Source: Gilvimarinus sp. DA14 | GTDB lineage: Bacteria; Pseudomonadota; Gammaproteobacteria; Pseudomonadales; Cellvibrionaceae | Length of the DNA stretch: 64,000 nt | NCBI RefSeq assembly: GCF_024204685.1 | Contig: NZ_CP100350.1 | Location: 868,001 to 932,000 of the forward strand | Direction: 5' to 3' | Shown here: positions 1-9,829 of the stretch, piece after piece | Layout of the letters: each line of letters starts with the position of its first letter | Position numbering within the stretch: the stretch's first letter is position 1 | Position numbers and translations under genes: made by a program | Notes under the pieces: model-generated | What the model saw: the letters and a program-made list of their open reading frames with translations, nothing else | Database searches by the model: none | Told to the model about the DNA's origin: nothing

Positions 1-720
1 GGTATCTACCCCACCGGGCACGGCGCGGCAGGCTTCGGCCAGATGAATGCGCTCACCATAGGCCAGTACGCGCAACTGCTCCAGCGATTCTATTTGCTCC
101 AACGCCGCTGGCGCCCAGTGCACAAACCGGTTAAGCAAAGACACCCGATAGGCGTATAAACCAATATGCCGGCGCGCGGCAAAGTCTGACGGCAGCGGTT
201 GATCGGTCAATACCTGGGCGTCATCGCGCGGCCAGGGAATGGGCGCGCGGGAAAAATACAACGCCATACCCGTTTGATCGGCGACGGCTTTGACAATATT
301 AGGGTCGCGAAAATCGCGATAGCTTGCCAATGGCTCGCACAAGGTAGCGACACTGGCGGATGTATTGGCCGCCAGGTTTTGCGCCACCTGATCAATCACC
401 TGGGCGGGTATCAAGGGCTCGTCGCCCTGAACATTCACCACGATTTCGTCTTCGCCAAGATTTAACTGGGTCGCTACTTCCTGTAGTCGATCGGTGCCTG
501 ACACATGATCATCGCGGGTCATGATCACCTCACCGCCAAAGCTTGTTACCGCTTCCGCAACTCGGGTGTCATCGGTGGCGACAATGACTCGCGATGCCGA
601 ACTTTTGCTCGCGGCACGGTATACATGTTCGATCATGGGCCGGCCGTTTATATCGGCCAGAGGCTTACCCGGTAGGCGGCTGGAGCCGTAGCGGGCGGGA
701 ATAACAACCAAATAACTCAT
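1..720 (-). CDS. kdsB: 3-deoxy-manno-octulosonate cytidylyltransferase (CMP-KDO synthetase), C-terminus cut by window edge
   Basis: KdsB activates KDO with CTP to give CMP-KDO, the sugar donor for the inner core of lipopolysaccharide; it acts in the cytoplasm. I translated this strand directly. The protein opens [20 protein letters not shown], the N-terminal nucleotide-binding signature of the family, and continues with [23 protein letters not shown] and HIGLYAYR, all typical of KdsB. About 240 codons are present; the family is usually near 250, so only about ten residues are missing at the window edge. Its ATG overlaps the lpxK stop codon by four bases (ATGA), so the two are translationally coupled at the end of the comEC-exbB-exbD-lpxK-kdsB series. 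Confidence 0.95.
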   Translation of the reverse strand, partial: MSYLVVIPARYGSSRLPGKPLADINGRPMIEHVYRAASKSSASRVIVATDDTRVAEAVTSFGGEVIMTRDDHVSGTDRLQEVATQLNLGEDEIVVNVQGDEPLIPAQVIDQVAQNLAANTSASVATLCEPLASYRDFRDPNIVKAVADQTGMALYFSRAPIPWPRDDAQVLTDQPLPSDFAARRHIGLYAYRVSLLNRFVHWAPAALEQIESLEQLRVLAYGERIHLAEACRAVPGGVDT

Positions 721-1778
721 GGGTTTGTATCACTCTTACAAGGCGTTGATTCGACGGGCGCAAGACTGTCCAGCGCCCTGTCCAACTGCGGCCAAAAACG
801 CTTATCCAGCACCGCGTCAACTTCTAATGCCAGCCAGTCGGGCTTGGCAAAAGCCTGACACTTTACCGCATCTTTGCTGGTCATCACGATGGGCAGCGGC
901 GCCTTAAAGGTAAAGTTGGCAGGGGTAAATTGATGATGATCGCGATAAATATGGCACTCTGGGCGCAGTCCCAATCGGGTTAAGGTATCGAAAAACCGCT
1001 GCGGGTTGCCAATACCTGCCACCGCATGCACGGCCGAACCCGCAGGTATCGTCTCCAGCGGCAGCGGCTGTAAGTCCGCCACCCGGTACCAATGCAGAGG
1101 CTGCAAGCGCATATTAAAGCTTTGCACTTCGGCGGGCAGAACAGGCGCGGTGTCGCCCTGCAACTGGGTTTGATTGGTTATCACAAAGTCGACCTGACGC
1201 AGGCGCGAAGCGGACTCACGCAGTGGCCCCACCGGCAGGCAAAAACCATTGCCCATCCCGCGGGCGGCATCGAGCACCGCAATTTCAATATCACGGCCCA
1301 GGCGGTAGTGCTGCAGGCCATCATCTGCAAGTATCAGATCACACCCCGAGCGCACCAGCGTTTGCGCCGCGGCGACCCTATTGGCGTCAATGCACACCGC
1401 GCAGTGGGTGGCCCGCCAAATGGATAAAGGCTCATCGCCTGCCTGCTGGGCTGTAGAGGCTGCAGAAATAACATAGGGATACTCGGGCGCTTGCGAGCCG
1501 TAACCGCGGCTTACCACGCCCACGGTGTAACCGCGTTGCTGCAGGTATTTAACCAGCGCGATAATCACCGGAGTCTTGCCCGTGCCGCCCACCGATAAAT
1601 TGCCCACAATAATTACGGGCACGGGCAAACGGGTTTGGCAGAAACGTTCGAGCCACCAGCGCCGGGCTTTGCTGACAAGATAAAACAACCCCGCCAGCGG
1701 CAACAGCCAGTACACCCAGCGTTTGCCTTCGTACCAGGCAGTTAGCCAGCGGGTTTCGCGCTCGGCGTTATCAGACAT
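717..1778 (-). CDS. lpxK: Tetraacyldisaccharide 4'-kinase (lipid A biosynthesis)
   Basis: LpxK phosphorylates the 4' position of the tetraacyl disaccharide to make lipid IVA, at the cytoplasmic face of the inner membrane. The 353-residue length is normal. A hydrophobic N-terminal stretch (roughly residues 18-38, [15 protein letters not shown]) is the membrane anchor. The P-loop [11 protein letters not shown] lies near residues 60-70, and [13 protein letters not shown] plus VGPLRE are family motifs. It lies between exbD (3 bases upstream) and kdsB (4-base overlap). In Pseudomonas, as I recall, a Trm112-like small gene sits between lpxK and kdsB; there is no room for one here. Confidence 0.96.
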   Translation of the reverse strand: MSDNAERETRWLTAWYEGKRWVYWLLPLAGLFYLVSKARRWWLERFCQTRLPVPVIIVGNLSVGGTGKTPVIIALVKYLQQRGYTVGVVSRGYGSQAPEYPYVISAASTAQQAGDEPLSIWRATHCAVCIDANRVAAAQTLVRSGCDLILADDGLQHYRLGRDIEIAVLDAARGMGNGFCLPVGPLRESASRLRQVDFVITNQTQLQGDTAPVLPAEVQSFNMRLQPLHWYRVADLQPLPLETIPAGSAVHAVAGIGNPQRFFDTLTRLGLRPECHIYRDHHQFTPANFTFKAPLPIVMTSKDAVKCQAFAKPDWLALEVDAVLDKRFWPQLDRALDSLAPVESTPCKSDTNP

Positions 1779-1781
1779 AGG

Positions 1782-2207
1782 TTATTCGGCCTGGCCCTCG
1801 GGACGGCGGGTGGTAATGCTTAAATTGACAAACCCCAGCTGCCCGGCGGCGTCCATCACTCGCACTACCGCCTCGTGGGGGGCTTTAGCATCGGCCGTAA
1901 TAATCAAAGGCTGATCGGTATTTTCGCCGGCAAGCTCGGTAATGGCTGCTTTTAAGGTAGCCGACTGGTTATTCACCAGCGATTTACCATCGATGGCGTA
2001 ATTGCCTTCGACATTGACGACAATCTCCAAAGGCTCGGGGGTGTCGGTCGACGCCTCACCCACGGCCTCGGGCAAGTCGATTTCCAAATGGGTTTCTTTG
2101 GTAAAGGTGGTGGACACCATAAAAAAGATCAGCAGCAGAAACACCACGTCAATCAAGGGCGTGAGGTTAATGCTGTCTTCTTCGCGCGACTGTCTACGAA
2201 ACTGCAC
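1782..2207 (-). CDS. exbD: ExbD/TolR-family biopolymer transport protein
   Basis: This is the peptidoglycan-side subunit of an ExbB/ExbD-type proton-driven motor in the inner membrane. Of 141 residues, the N-terminus carries a single transmembrane helix (LTPLIDVVFLLLIFFMV) with the essential membrane aspartate at about residue 20; the remainder is a periplasmic TolR-like domain. It is 13 bases downstream of exbB. No tonB gene is adjacent. Its place beside lpxK and kdsB matches a conserved gammaproteobacterial arrangement, which hints at an envelope-related rather than a siderophore role, but the partner of this motor cannot be told from sequence. Confidence 0.92.
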   Translation of the reverse strand: MQFRRQSREEDSINLTPLIDVVFLLLIFFMVSTTFTKETHLEIDLPEAVGEASTDTPEPLEIVVNVEGNYAIDGKSLVNNQSATLKAAITELAGENTDQPLIITADAKAPHEAVVRVMDAAGQLGFVNLSITTRRPEGQAE

Positions 2208-2220
2208 GGTCTGCCCTCAC

Positions 2221-2850
2221 CTAGCGCTTGGCTTTTACATCGACGCGGCGATCGCTGTGCAGGGCGTCCACCAATTTAATGGCTTCCTCCTCCATGGTGA
2301 CCACCAAGTAATCGATGTGACGCTGGAAGTAGCGATGCACGATCATCGCTGGAATGGCCACACACAGACCCGCAGCGGTTGTGATAAGCGCCTGAGAAAT
2401 GCCACCTGCCAATACGCCGGCATTGCCTGAGCCTTTGAGCATAATGGCGTTAAACACTTCGATCATGCCAAACACGGTACCCAGCAAACCGAGCAACGGC
2501 GTCACCGCAGCGATGGTGCCCAACACCCCGACAAAACGCTCTAAATCGTGGATCACTTTATTGGCGGCTTCTTCGATGGAGTCTTTCATAATTTCGCGGC
2601 CGTAGCGCGAATTGGAAAGACCGGCAGAGAGAATCTCACCCAAGGGTGAAGACTGCTTTAACTCTTTTAAGCGCTCGGCGTTAAGCTCGTTGTTTTTTAT
2701 CCAACCCCACACCTGCGCCAGCAAATGGCGCGGAGCAATTTTGTTGGGATTTAAACTCCAATAGCGCTCGGCGCTGATTGCCAGTACGGCGACTGAACAC
2801 AAAATAATCGGCAGCATTAACCAACCGCCAGCGGCAATCACTTCAAACAC
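2221..2850 (-). CDS. exbB: ExbB/TolQ/MotA-family proton channel
   Basis: This is the channel subunit pairing with the ExbD protein downstream to convert proton-motive force into mechanical work. I chose a GTG start that gives VFEVIAAGGWLMLPIILCSV, which matches the usual N-terminus of this subfamily and is preceded by AGAGGATGA as ribosome binding site; the frame stays open 37 codons further upstream but those residues look non-native. The 209-residue product has three transmembrane segments: AGGWLMLPIILCSVAVLAI near the start, VLGTIAAVTPLLGLLGTVFG in the middle and ALITTAAGLCVAIPAMIV toward the end. The last two contain the conserved channel Thr/Gly pattern. Confidence 0.92.
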   Translation of the reverse strand: MFEVIAAGGWLMLPIILCSVAVLAISAERYWSLNPNKIAPRHLLAQVWGWIKNNELNAERLKELKQSSPLGEILSAGLSNSRYGREIMKDSIEEAANKVIHDLERFVGVLGTIAAVTPLLGLLGTVFGMIEVFNAIMLKGSGNAGVLAGGISQALITTAAGLCVAIPAMIVHRYFQRHIDYLVVTMEEEAIKLVDALHSDRRVDVKAKR

Positions 2851-2957
2851 ACACTCATCCTCTTCTGACAGGCTTTTTATGGATCGGGAAACGCGCATAA
2901 GACTACCACAGACCTGCAATTTTGGGTGAGCGCCAGAAATATTAACTGTGACAGAGC

Positions 2958-5246
2958 TCAATCACGCCAGTAGCGTTGACGCTTCTCCCTCCAGGAAATA
3001 ACCCTGCCTGGGCCCACCGCTGGAAACACAAACTCTAAGGCGCCATCTTCTGCGGTATTGAATAAAGTACTACCTAGTTTGCGATAGCGAGCCACTACAT
3101 CCGGGTGCGGATGGCCATGACGGTTTTTAAAACCTGCCGAGAATACCGCGTAGCCCGGCCTTACCGAACTCAACAAAGACCAACTGGACGATGACGCACT
3201 GCCGTGATGTGGCGCCAGCAACACATCAACGGGATCGAGCTGAGAAACCAATAACGCTTCTGTTTGCTTTTCAATATCCCCCGGCAGCAGCAGTGTCTTG
3301 CCCAGGCCGTGAACGGCTAAAACACACGATGCGTTATTGCCCTCAGAACGGCCCCGCCCAGGAGCGGATAAAAACTCAAATCTCACTCCCTGCCACTCCC
3401 AATCAGGCGAGGTGTGACAATTTTGGTATTGGGAAATTTCCAAGGATTCAATGGGCTCGCCGGCATACACCTGGTTAACCGACAGGGATTCCATCAGACC
3501 TTGCACACCGCCGGCGTGATCACTATGCGAGTGAGAGACTACCAACGCATCGACCTGCGTCCGTCCCTGGGACAGCAAATAAGGCGCGATAATGTCCGCC
3601 CCGGCATTAAAGCCTTCGCCAAACCAGGGGCCTGTGTCGTACACCAGAGTTTTACTTTCGGTCATCACCACCGCCGCTAATCCCTGTCCGACATCCAACA
3701 CAATTAAACGCAAAGGCGGCGCGGGTACCGCCGGCAAACTGCAGGCACTGATCACCAACACACAGCCCAGTGGACGCAACCGCAGCGCTGGGGGTAACAG
3801 CAAGAGAATGCAGGCCAGCCCCAGTAGCCAGGGAGCCAAACCGTGCAAATAGATACTCGCCTGCACTGGCAGGCTGAGTGCCTCGGCCGTGTTTAGTAGA
3901 AGATCCAACCACCACCAAAGCAAGTTCAAGCCCTGGTCAGCCAAGTACAAACACAGTGCTGCCACGAAGGGCAGCACAGCAGATGAAAGCGCGGCGGCAA
4001 ACAGCCAGGGCACAACCCATACACTCACTAAGGTAATAGCGATAATGTTGGCCAGTGGCGAGACAATAGACCAGTGATTAAAGAACAGCGCCAAAGGCAG
4101 CAATAGCGCGATAAACGCCACCCATTGAGGTCGCCATAACAAGCGCCAAGAGCTGCTTTTACGCAGTGACACCACACCGCTAAACACCATCACCAGCGCA
4201 CCCACGGCGAGAAAAGACAGCCAGAAGCCCGCATCAAGCACACTGAGCGGCTCCAGGGTTAACACCACCACCGCCGCGAGCAGCAAAATACCCGCACCTC
4301 CGGTCAGGCGGCCAGTGCCTCTGGCAAGGTAAAACAACAGCAGCATAGCCAGAGCGCGCTGGGTAGGCAGCGCAAACCCGGCCAAGGCCGCATAGGCCCA
4401 GGCAGATAGAGCCCCCAGCAGCATCGCCCAGATCACGGCGGGAACGGGCCACAGCAAAATCAGCCCGCGCCCTAGCAACAACCCCAGGGCGTACCCCAAA
4501 CCGGCCGCCAAACCAATGTGCAAGCCGGATATGGCGATTAAATGGCTGGTGCCAGTGGCACGAAACAGCTGCCACTGAGAATCGGTAATGAGGTCTCTTT
4601 CGCCCAACAGCAGTGCCCGTAATATCGCTAAGTTATTCGGCTTGGCCTCTGCCAGCCACTGACGCAATTGCCCGCGCAGGCTTTTCTTATCGGCCCGGGC
4701 CAACAACTCTTGCGGACCATCACTGCGCACATAGCCGGTGGCCCCGACACCTCGGCGCAGCTGCCACAGACGGTAGTCAAACCCTGTCGGGTTGATAAAG
4801 CTGCGCGGCCTTTTGAGCCGTACACGAACCGAGATGGTATCGCCCTCTTTTAGCTGCCTTGCCCAATCCGGCGACCCATACCAGCTGAGCTGTAAGCGCG
4901 ATGGCAATTCCTGCAAGCCAGGCTGTGGCGCCAGTAGAAAACGCAGGCGGCGAGAACTGCTTGAATCAACGTCGGACACCGCCCCGCGCACCTGAATATC
5001 CTTCCCGACAAGCGCGCCTGGCAGCAGTTCGGCCACCAGCATTTCACCATAATAAGTCGCCCAGGCGAGCCCCGAACAAAAAGCGACAGCCCCGAACAAC
5101 AGATGTTTGACACGGCGGGAGCGGTGCACAAATGCCAGTGCCACGGCAAGCAGCTGCGCCGCAAAAATCAGCCACAAAGACAACAGTGAGGGTAAAAAGC
5201 CCGGCAAAGCCAAGCCGGCGAGAACAGCGAAAAGCAAATAAAGCAT
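2958..5246 (-). CDS. comEC: DNA internalization-related competence protein ComEC/Rec2
   Basis: ComEC forms the inner-membrane channel that takes up single-stranded DNA in natural transformation. The 762-residue product has an N-terminal membrane pair and OB-like region (about 1-200), a central block of many transmembrane helices starting near ATGTSHLIAISGLHIGLAAG, and a C-terminal metallo-beta-lactamase-like domain with SHSHSDHAGG, LLPGDIE and APHHGS metal-ligand motifs. I chose the ATG giving MLYLLFAVLAGLALPGFL, which has AGGGA eight bases upstream; the frame extends 48 codons further but that part is not membrane-like. It heads the series with exbB, 107 bases downstream. Presence of comEC suggests, but does not prove, competence. 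Confidence 0.93.
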   Translation of the reverse strand: MLYLLFAVLAGLALPGFLPSLLSLWLIFAAQLLAVALAFVHRSRRVKHLLFGAVAFCSGLAWATYYGEMLVAELLPGALVGKDIQVRGAVSDVDSSSSRRLRFLLAPQPGLQELPSRLQLSWYGSPDWARQLKEGDTISVRVRLKRPRSFINPTGFDYRLWQLRRGVGATGYVRSDGPQELLARADKKSLRGQLRQWLAEAKPNNLAILRALLLGERDLITDSQWQLFRATGTSHLIAISGLHIGLAAGLGYALGLLLGRGLILLWPVPAVIWAMLLGALSAWAYAALAGFALPTQRALAMLLLFYLARGTGRLTGGAGILLLAAVVVLTLEPLSVLDAGFWLSFLAVGALVMVFSGVVSLRKSSSWRLLWRPQWVAFIALLLPLALFFNHWSIVSPLANIIAITLVSVWVVPWLFAAALSSAVLPFVAALCLYLADQGLNLLWWWLDLLLNTAEALSLPVQASIYLHGLAPWLLGLACILLLLPPALRLRPLGCVLVISACSLPAVPAPPLRLIVLDVGQGLAAVVMTESKTLVYDTGPWFGEGFNAGADIIAPYLLSQGRTQVDALVVSHSHSDHAGGVQGLMESLSVNQVYAGEPIESLEISQYQNCHTSPDWEWQGVRFEFLSAPGRGRSEGNNASCVLAVHGLGKTLLLPGDIEKQTEALLVSQLDPVDVLLAPHHGSASSSSWSLLSSVRPGYAVFSAGFKNRHGHPHPDVVARYRKLGSTLFNTAEDGALEFVFPAVGPGRVISWREKRQRYWRD

Positions 5247-5415
5247 TATCGTCCCTGATCTTATTTGCGCCATAGCTAAACGGGGTATCCACGGCGTTTG
5301 CAAAAGTGTAGCAGTTTGCTCACCCTGTCTGCTGTAACCATGAATCTTGACATGGTGCCGGGGCGCATTTGCCGGTAGAATGCGCCACATCTTGCAGTAG
5401 CGATGTAATGTCCGA

Positions 5416-5949
5416 ATGGCTCGTAAAGTAATCCGACGCTTTCTCCCAGACGCCGCTGCCGTGAAAGAAAAACCGGCGTTACAGTTTTTAGGTGATTTAC
5501 TGCACGACCCGAATCTGTTTCACCTGAACCGACACTCGGTGTCGCTGGCCTTCTTTTTCGGCATCTTCTTCGCTTTTCTGCCTCTTCCGGGGCAGATGGT
5601 GTTGGCGACCCTGTGTGCCCTGTGGGTACGCTGCAACCTGCCTATTACCCTCGCACTTGTTTGGATTACCAACCCACTCACCTACGCCCCCATATTTTTT
5701 GCCACCTATCAGCTGGGGCGCTGGATACTGGACGTACCCGGCCTCGCTTCTTCCAGCGAGCATAACTGGGCCTGGGTAATGGAGGAGTTCGGTCAGATCT
5801 GGAAACCGCTCTTGCTGGGCTCGGTGCTGACGGGTGTAGTGGTCGGCGGCTTGGGTTATATCACCATGCAGCTATTTTGGCGCTGGCATGTGGTGCGCGC
5901 CTGGGAAAAACGCAAGAGAGAGCGCGAAGAGCGCAGCGATGGCCAGTAA
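5416..5949 (+). CDS. DUF2062 domain-containing membrane protein
   Basis: A 177-residue protein of the DUF2062 family, whose function is unknown. The family signature HRHSVSLAFFFGIFFAFLP-like region (here from about residue 38, HLNRHSVSLAFFFGIF) and the PLPGQM loop are present, followed by a second hydrophobic stretch (ALVWITNPLTYAPIFFATYQLG) and a third near the C-terminus (LLLGSVLTGVVVGGLGYITM). The tail is very basic (KRKREREER). It is divergent from comEC and convergent with the LolC/E permease, with only six bases separating the two stop codons. The same neighbour is found beside comEC and lol genes in pseudomonads as I recall. Confidence 0.9.
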   Translation: MARKVIRRFLPDAAAVKEKPALQFLGDLLHDPNLFHLNRHSVSLAFFFGIFFAFLPLPGQMVLATLCALWVRCNLPITLALVWITNPLTYAPIFFATYQLGRWILDVPGLASSSEHNWAWVMEEFGQIWKPLLLGSVLTGVVVGGLGYITMQLFWRWHVVRAWEKRKREREERSDGQ

Positions 5950-5955
5950 CCGGCC

Positions 5956-7188
5956 CTACTCAAAACGCAGAGCTTCCGCCGGAGGAATACGTGCGGCGCG
6001 CCAGGCCGGATAAAGGCTGGCACAAAAGCTAAGCCCCAGGGCCACAACGACAATTAAGCCAACGTCGGCCCATAACAGTTGCGAAGGTAAATAGCTCACC
6101 GGGTAGACATCTGAATGCAAAAACTGCACTCCCAAGCCGCGCTCTAGCAACGCCACTGCAGGCGTCACCGTGTAGGACATTAACACCCCAGCAGCAACGC
6201 CAATAGCCGTTCCCACCAGGCCGATAATACCGCCCTGCACCAGAAAAATACCCAGAATATCCCCGGTGCTGGCTCCCTGTGTGCGCAAAATAGCGATATC
6301 GGCTTCTTTATCGACGACCACCATAATCAGGGTGGTAACCAGGTTAAACGCAGCGATGCCAATTAATAGCAGCAGCAGCAACCCCACCAAGCGTTTCGAC
6401 ATATGGATCGCCTGATACAAGTTGCCGTGGGTGCGCGACCAATCTTTGCCGTAGTAACCGGGCGGCAATAATCCCGCCAGCTCGTAAACAGTGCGCGAGG
6501 CGGCAAACAAATCATCCACCTTCAGGCGTATGCCCGACACCCGGCCGGGATAATCCGACAGCTCGGATGCGAGCGTCAGGTTGAGCAGCGCAAAGTTGTT
6601 GTCGATCTCTGTGCCACTATCGAGTAAATCTATTACCTCAAGGGTTTGCACCGCCGGCGATGCCCGCCCATCGCCGTGGGGAATGATCAGGCGCAAATGC
6701 TCGCCAATGTCCACTTTCAGGCTCTGTGCCAGGGCCGCCCCCAGAATAATGGCTTGGGGCTTTTTAGCTAACTGGTCCAGAGCGCCTCGGCGCAGATACT
6801 GGGACGCGCCGGACACTTCCTGCTCCAGTGCCGGCTCAATACCAAATAAAGCCACTGGCGACACTTCGCCACGGTAGGACAAGAGCCCCTGTAAATTGAC
6901 ATAAGGCGCAGCGGACAACACCTGTGGATGTTGGCGCAACTGGCTGATAATTTCGCTGGGGTTGGTAATCCCATCGCGCTTGTAAATGGTGGCCTGTGGC
7001 ATAACCTGCAAAATGCGCTCGCGCAACTCGCGGTCAAAACCGTTCATGATGGACATAACCAGTATCAGCAGCGCCACGGAAATAATGAGCCCCAGCACCG
7101 ACATACGCGAGATAAAACTCACCAGGTGGCTGCCTTTTGCCGCCAGTGCATAACGTTTGCCCACTTGACGGCTGAAACGACTAAACAC
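5956..7188 (-). CDS. lolE: Lipoprotein-releasing ABC transporter permease (LolC/LolE family), distal copy
   Basis: One of two membrane subunits of LolCDE, which extracts outer-membrane lipoproteins from the inner membrane and hands them to LolA. The 410 residues show the LolC/E layout: one N-terminal helix (SRMSVLGLIISVALLILVMSI) followed by MNGFDRELRERIL, a large periplasmic domain, and three C-terminal FtsX-type helices with DKEADIAILRTQGAS between the first two and YPAWRAARIPPAEALRFE at the end. It follows lolD with a one-base overlap. Assignment as lolE rather than lolC rests only on gene order (C-D-E), since the two paralogues are alike. Confidence 0.9.
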   Translation of the reverse strand: MFSRFSRQVGKRYALAAKGSHLVSFISRMSVLGLIISVALLILVMSIMNGFDRELRERILQVMPQATIYKRDGITNPSEIISQLRQHPQVLSAAPYVNLQGLLSYRGEVSPVALFGIEPALEQEVSGASQYLRRGALDQLAKKPQAIILGAALAQSLKVDIGEHLRLIIPHGDGRASPAVQTLEVIDLLDSGTEIDNNFALLNLTLASELSDYPGRVSGIRLKVDDLFAASRTVYELAGLLPPGYYGKDWSRTHGNLYQAIHMSKRLVGLLLLLLIGIAAFNLVTTLIMVVVDKEADIAILRTQGASTGDILGIFLVQGGIIGLVGTAIGVAAGVLMSYTVTPAVALLERGLGVQFLHSDVYPVSYLPSQLLWADVGLIVVVALGLSFCASLYPAWRAARIPPAEALRFE

Positions 7189-7886
7189 TAAACGTCCTCA
7201 TCTGTAAGCTCGGTCAATACGCCATCGCTAAGATGTAAAGTGCGATCCATTTTGCGGGCCAAAGCCAAATCATGAGTAACCACCACAAAGCTGGTACCGA
7301 TACTCTGATTCAGCTCGGCCATCAGAGCCTGGATGTCAGCCGCCGTGTGAGTATCCAGATTACCCGTGGGTTCATCCATCAGCACGCAGGCGGGCTCTGT
7401 CACCAAAGCGCGGGCAATAGCGACTCGTTGACGCTCACCACCGGATAACTCAGAAGGTTTGTGACTTATGCGCGGTGCAAGCCCCACCCGCGCCAGCATT
7501 TGCTCGGCCCGCGTTTTGGCCTGCTCGGGGCTTTGTTTACCGATCAGCAAAGGCATAGCAACATTTTCCAGTGCGCTAAACTCAGCCAGCAAATGGTGAA
7601 ACTGGTATACAAAACCCAGGCTTTTGTTGCGCAACCGGCCGCGCGCATCGGCGCTTAAACTGGACAAAGCCTGGCCTGCAACTTCCACCTTGCCACTGTC
7701 GGGAGTATCCAGCCCACCGAGAATATTCAGCAAGGTCGATTTGCCCGAGCCGGAGGCCCCGATAATCGCCAGACTCTCGCCTTTTGCAACAGCAAGCTCA
7801 ACCCCACGCAGCACTTGTACCGCCTCCGGGCCCTGACGGTAAGCCTTTACTACCTGATGGCACACCAGCACCTGTGAATCACTCAT
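7188..7886 (-). CDS. lolD: Lipoprotein-releasing ABC transporter ATP-binding protein
   Basis: LolD is the ATPase that powers release of lipoproteins by the LolC/LolE permeases. I use the ATG giving [19 protein letters not shown] (232 residues), the family-typical N-terminus; the frame runs 20 codons further upstream into lolC sequence. Visible motifs are Walker [13 protein letters not shown], signature [15 protein letters not shown] and Walker [13 protein letters not shown], followed by the switch histidine in VVVTHD. The start lies within the end of the upstream permease gene (8-base overlap) and the stop overlaps the downstream permease, so all three subunits should be made from one transcript in coupled fashion. 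Confidence 0.96.
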   Translation of the reverse strand: MSDSQVLVCHQVVKAYRQGPEAVQVLRGVELAVAKGESLAIIGASGSGKSTLLNILGGLDTPDSGKVEVAGQALSSLSADARGRLRNKSLGFVYQFHHLLAEFSALENVAMPLLIGKQSPEQAKTRAEQMLARVGLAPRISHKPSELSGGERQRVAIARALVTEPACVLMDEPTGNLDTHTAADIQALMAELNQSIGTSFVVVTHDLALARKMDRTLHLSDGVLTELTDEDV

Positions 7887-9132
7887 AACGCAACGCCTCC
7901 GCTGGTTCCACCTTGCCCGCGCGCCAGGCGGGATAAAGCGTGGCAATAAAACTCAACACCACCGCCAATGTGCAAATCACCGCCACATCCTGCCAGTAAA
8001 GCTCGGAGGGTAATTGGCTAATGAAATACACATTGGGATCAAAAATAACCTGCCCCGAAAGGGACTCGAAAAACGCCACCAGCGAGCTGATATTCAGCGC
8101 AATCAGCACACCGGCGAGCGAGCCTGCGAGCACGCCGATAAGCCCAACTCCGCAGCCCTGCACCATAAATATGCCCATCACCTGCCGCGAGGCAAGCCCC
8201 AGGGTACGCAGTACGGCAATATCCGAACGTTTATCCGCCACCATCAACACCAGCGACGAAACAATATTAAACGCCGCCACCGCGATAATAATGCTCAGTA
8301 GCACACCGATAACCAGCTTTTCCATTTTTACCGCTTGAAACAAGCTGCCCTGGGTCTGGCTCCAGTCGCGAACCTGAAACTCCGGCCCTAATAGCGCTTG
8401 CGCCTCGGCGAGTATCGGTGCCGCTTGATAGATATCTGGCACCTTTACTTGTAACCCGTGGACTTGTAGCCCCAGAGCACCACTTAGGCGCAGCAACCGA
8501 GCGGCATCATCCAGGTGAATAAGCGCTAATTGCTGATCCACTGGCGCGCCCACTTCAAACACACCACTGACGGTAAAGCGCTTCACTCGAGGATAGACAC
8601 CAGCCGGGGTAATGCGGATTTGTGGCAAAGTTAAAGTCACCCGGTCACCGGTCGCCACACCCAGCTGACGGGCGAGTAACGAGCCGAGCACAATATTAAA
8701 CTTTCCGGCCTGCAAACTACTGAGCTCGCCAAGCATCATGCTATTCGCCACCGCCGACACCTTGGGCTGTTCGGCCGGGTCGATGCCGGAAAACTGCACG
8801 CCTTCAATATTGTTGCGGTAGCCCAGCAAGGCGAAGCCACCTATGTAAGGCGCCGCTGCTTGAATGTCGGGCAGAGCCCTCAGGCTGTCTGCTACCGACT
8901 GCCAATTTGGCATGCCACCTTGCTGGTCGATAAAGCCGTGGGGAACCACCTTTAAAATGCGTGCTTTCATCTCCCGGTCGAAGCCGTTCATCACCGACAT
9001 CACCACAATCAACGACATAACCCCAAGGGCCATTCCCAACAGGGAAAAGCCGCTGACGAAAGAGATAAACTGATTGCGACGCTTAGCGCGGATGTAACGC
9101 AGGCCGATCATAAGGGGGATGTTTTTCAGCAT
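7879..9132 (-). CDS. lolC: Lipoprotein-releasing ABC transporter permease (LolC/LolE family), first copy
   Basis: First gene of the lolCDE operon. I place the start at the ATG giving [20 protein letters not shown] (417 residues), the canonical N-terminus of the family; the open frame continues 49 codons upstream into the divergent promoter region. After the first helix ([20 protein letters not shown]) comes [16 protein letters not shown], the hook-region neighbourhood, then the periplasmic domain, and three C-terminal helices around [19 protein letters not shown] and [18 protein letters not shown]. It is divergent from the PilZ gene across roughly 90 bases that must hold both promoters. Confidence 0.92.
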   Translation of the reverse strand: MLKNIPLMIGLRYIRAKRRNQFISFVSGFSLLGMALGVMSLIVVMSVMNGFDREMKARILKVVPHGFIDQQGGMPNWQSVADSLRALPDIQAAAPYIGGFALLGYRNNIEGVQFSGIDPAEQPKVSAVANSMMLGELSSLQAGKFNIVLGSLLARQLGVATGDRVTLTLPQIRITPAGVYPRVKRFTVSGVFEVGAPVDQQLALIHLDDAARLLRLSGALGLQVHGLQVKVPDIYQAAPILAEAQALLGPEFQVRDWSQTQGSLFQAVKMEKLVIGVLLSIIIAVAAFNIVSSLVLMVADKRSDIAVLRTLGLASRQVMGIFMVQGCGVGLIGVLAGSLAGVLIALNISSLVAFFESLSGQVIFDPNVYFISQLPSELYWQDVAVICTLAVVLSFIATLYPAWRAGKVEPAEALRYE

Positions 9133-9221
9133 TCGCGCATTTAACCCCAACCGTCTTACAACCACAAGCGCGGGCTGTGCTATTGTAGATTGCATCAGCC
9201 ACAATAAAGAACAAACTGCAA

Positions 9222-9776
9222 ATGGATGAGAGACGCGAATACTTCCGCATAGACGTTGAGGCCCGTATCGACCTGGCAATAACGCAGGACTCTGCGCGCC
9301 AGCAGGATCCCGCCAGTTATTTTTCTCAAAGCGGTGTACTGCACACTCTGGCCGAACTTAAAAAGCTGGACGGCGAAGGCCTGCAGGTGCAGCAACAAAT
9401 TAAAGACAACGATCGCGCCCTGGGAGAGTACTTGCATTTACTATCGCGCAAAGTCGATATTCTCGCGCTCTATTGTTTAAGCAGCAGCGCCGAATCATTA
9501 GGTGACACGCAAACAGTCACTATCAGTGAAGGCGGTCTCGATTTTACCTACCCACAGCAAGTGGATGCCGGCAGCCCGGTGGCTTTGATGCTGGTTTTCA
9601 CCCAGCCGCCCATGGCAATTGCCCTGCACGCCCGGGCAGTACGGTGTGAACCAGATCCCACCACAGGTTTTACCATTGCGGCAGAATTCCACTATCAAAA
9701 CAGCGCTCAACGCCAGCAGATAAGCCAGCAGATTATGCGCGCGCAGATGGAATCTATTCGCAGCAGCAAATCTTGA
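9222..9776 (+). CDS. PilZ domain-containing protein
   Basis: A 184-residue probable c-di-GMP receptor. The N-terminus MDERREYFRIDVEARID carries the RxxxR-like arginine motif (RREYFR) that contacts c-di-GMP in PilZ domains, and a second conserved element appears at about residues 104-111 (ISEGGLDF), the equivalent of the usual D/NxSxxG motif with a Ser-Glu-Gly-Gly variant. Between them is a helical insert of about 80 residues (LKKLDGEGLQVQQQI...), so motif spacing is unusual for a compact PilZ domain. A PilZ gene next to lolCDE is also found in P. aeruginosa as I recall. Its output is unknown; c-di-GMP binding is inferred. Confidence 0.82.
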   Translation: MDERREYFRIDVEARIDLAITQDSARQQDPASYFSQSGVLHTLAELKKLDGEGLQVQQQIKDNDRALGEYLHLLSRKVDILALYCLSSSAESLGDTQTVTISEGGLDFTYPQQVDAGSPVALMLVFTQPPMAIALHARAVRCEPDPTTGFTIAAEFHYQNSAQRQQISQQIMRAQMESIRSSKS

Positions 9777-9829
9777 GCGGAACTTGAGCAACAAAAACCA
9801 CCGGACAAACGAAACCCACAGGAAGCACC

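Noticed and set aside
5347-5381. TTGACA and TAGAAT before the DUF2062 gene
   Set aside because: Spacing is 23 bases, so they cannot act together; TAGAAT alone may be a -10, but without a -35 it is weak evidence.
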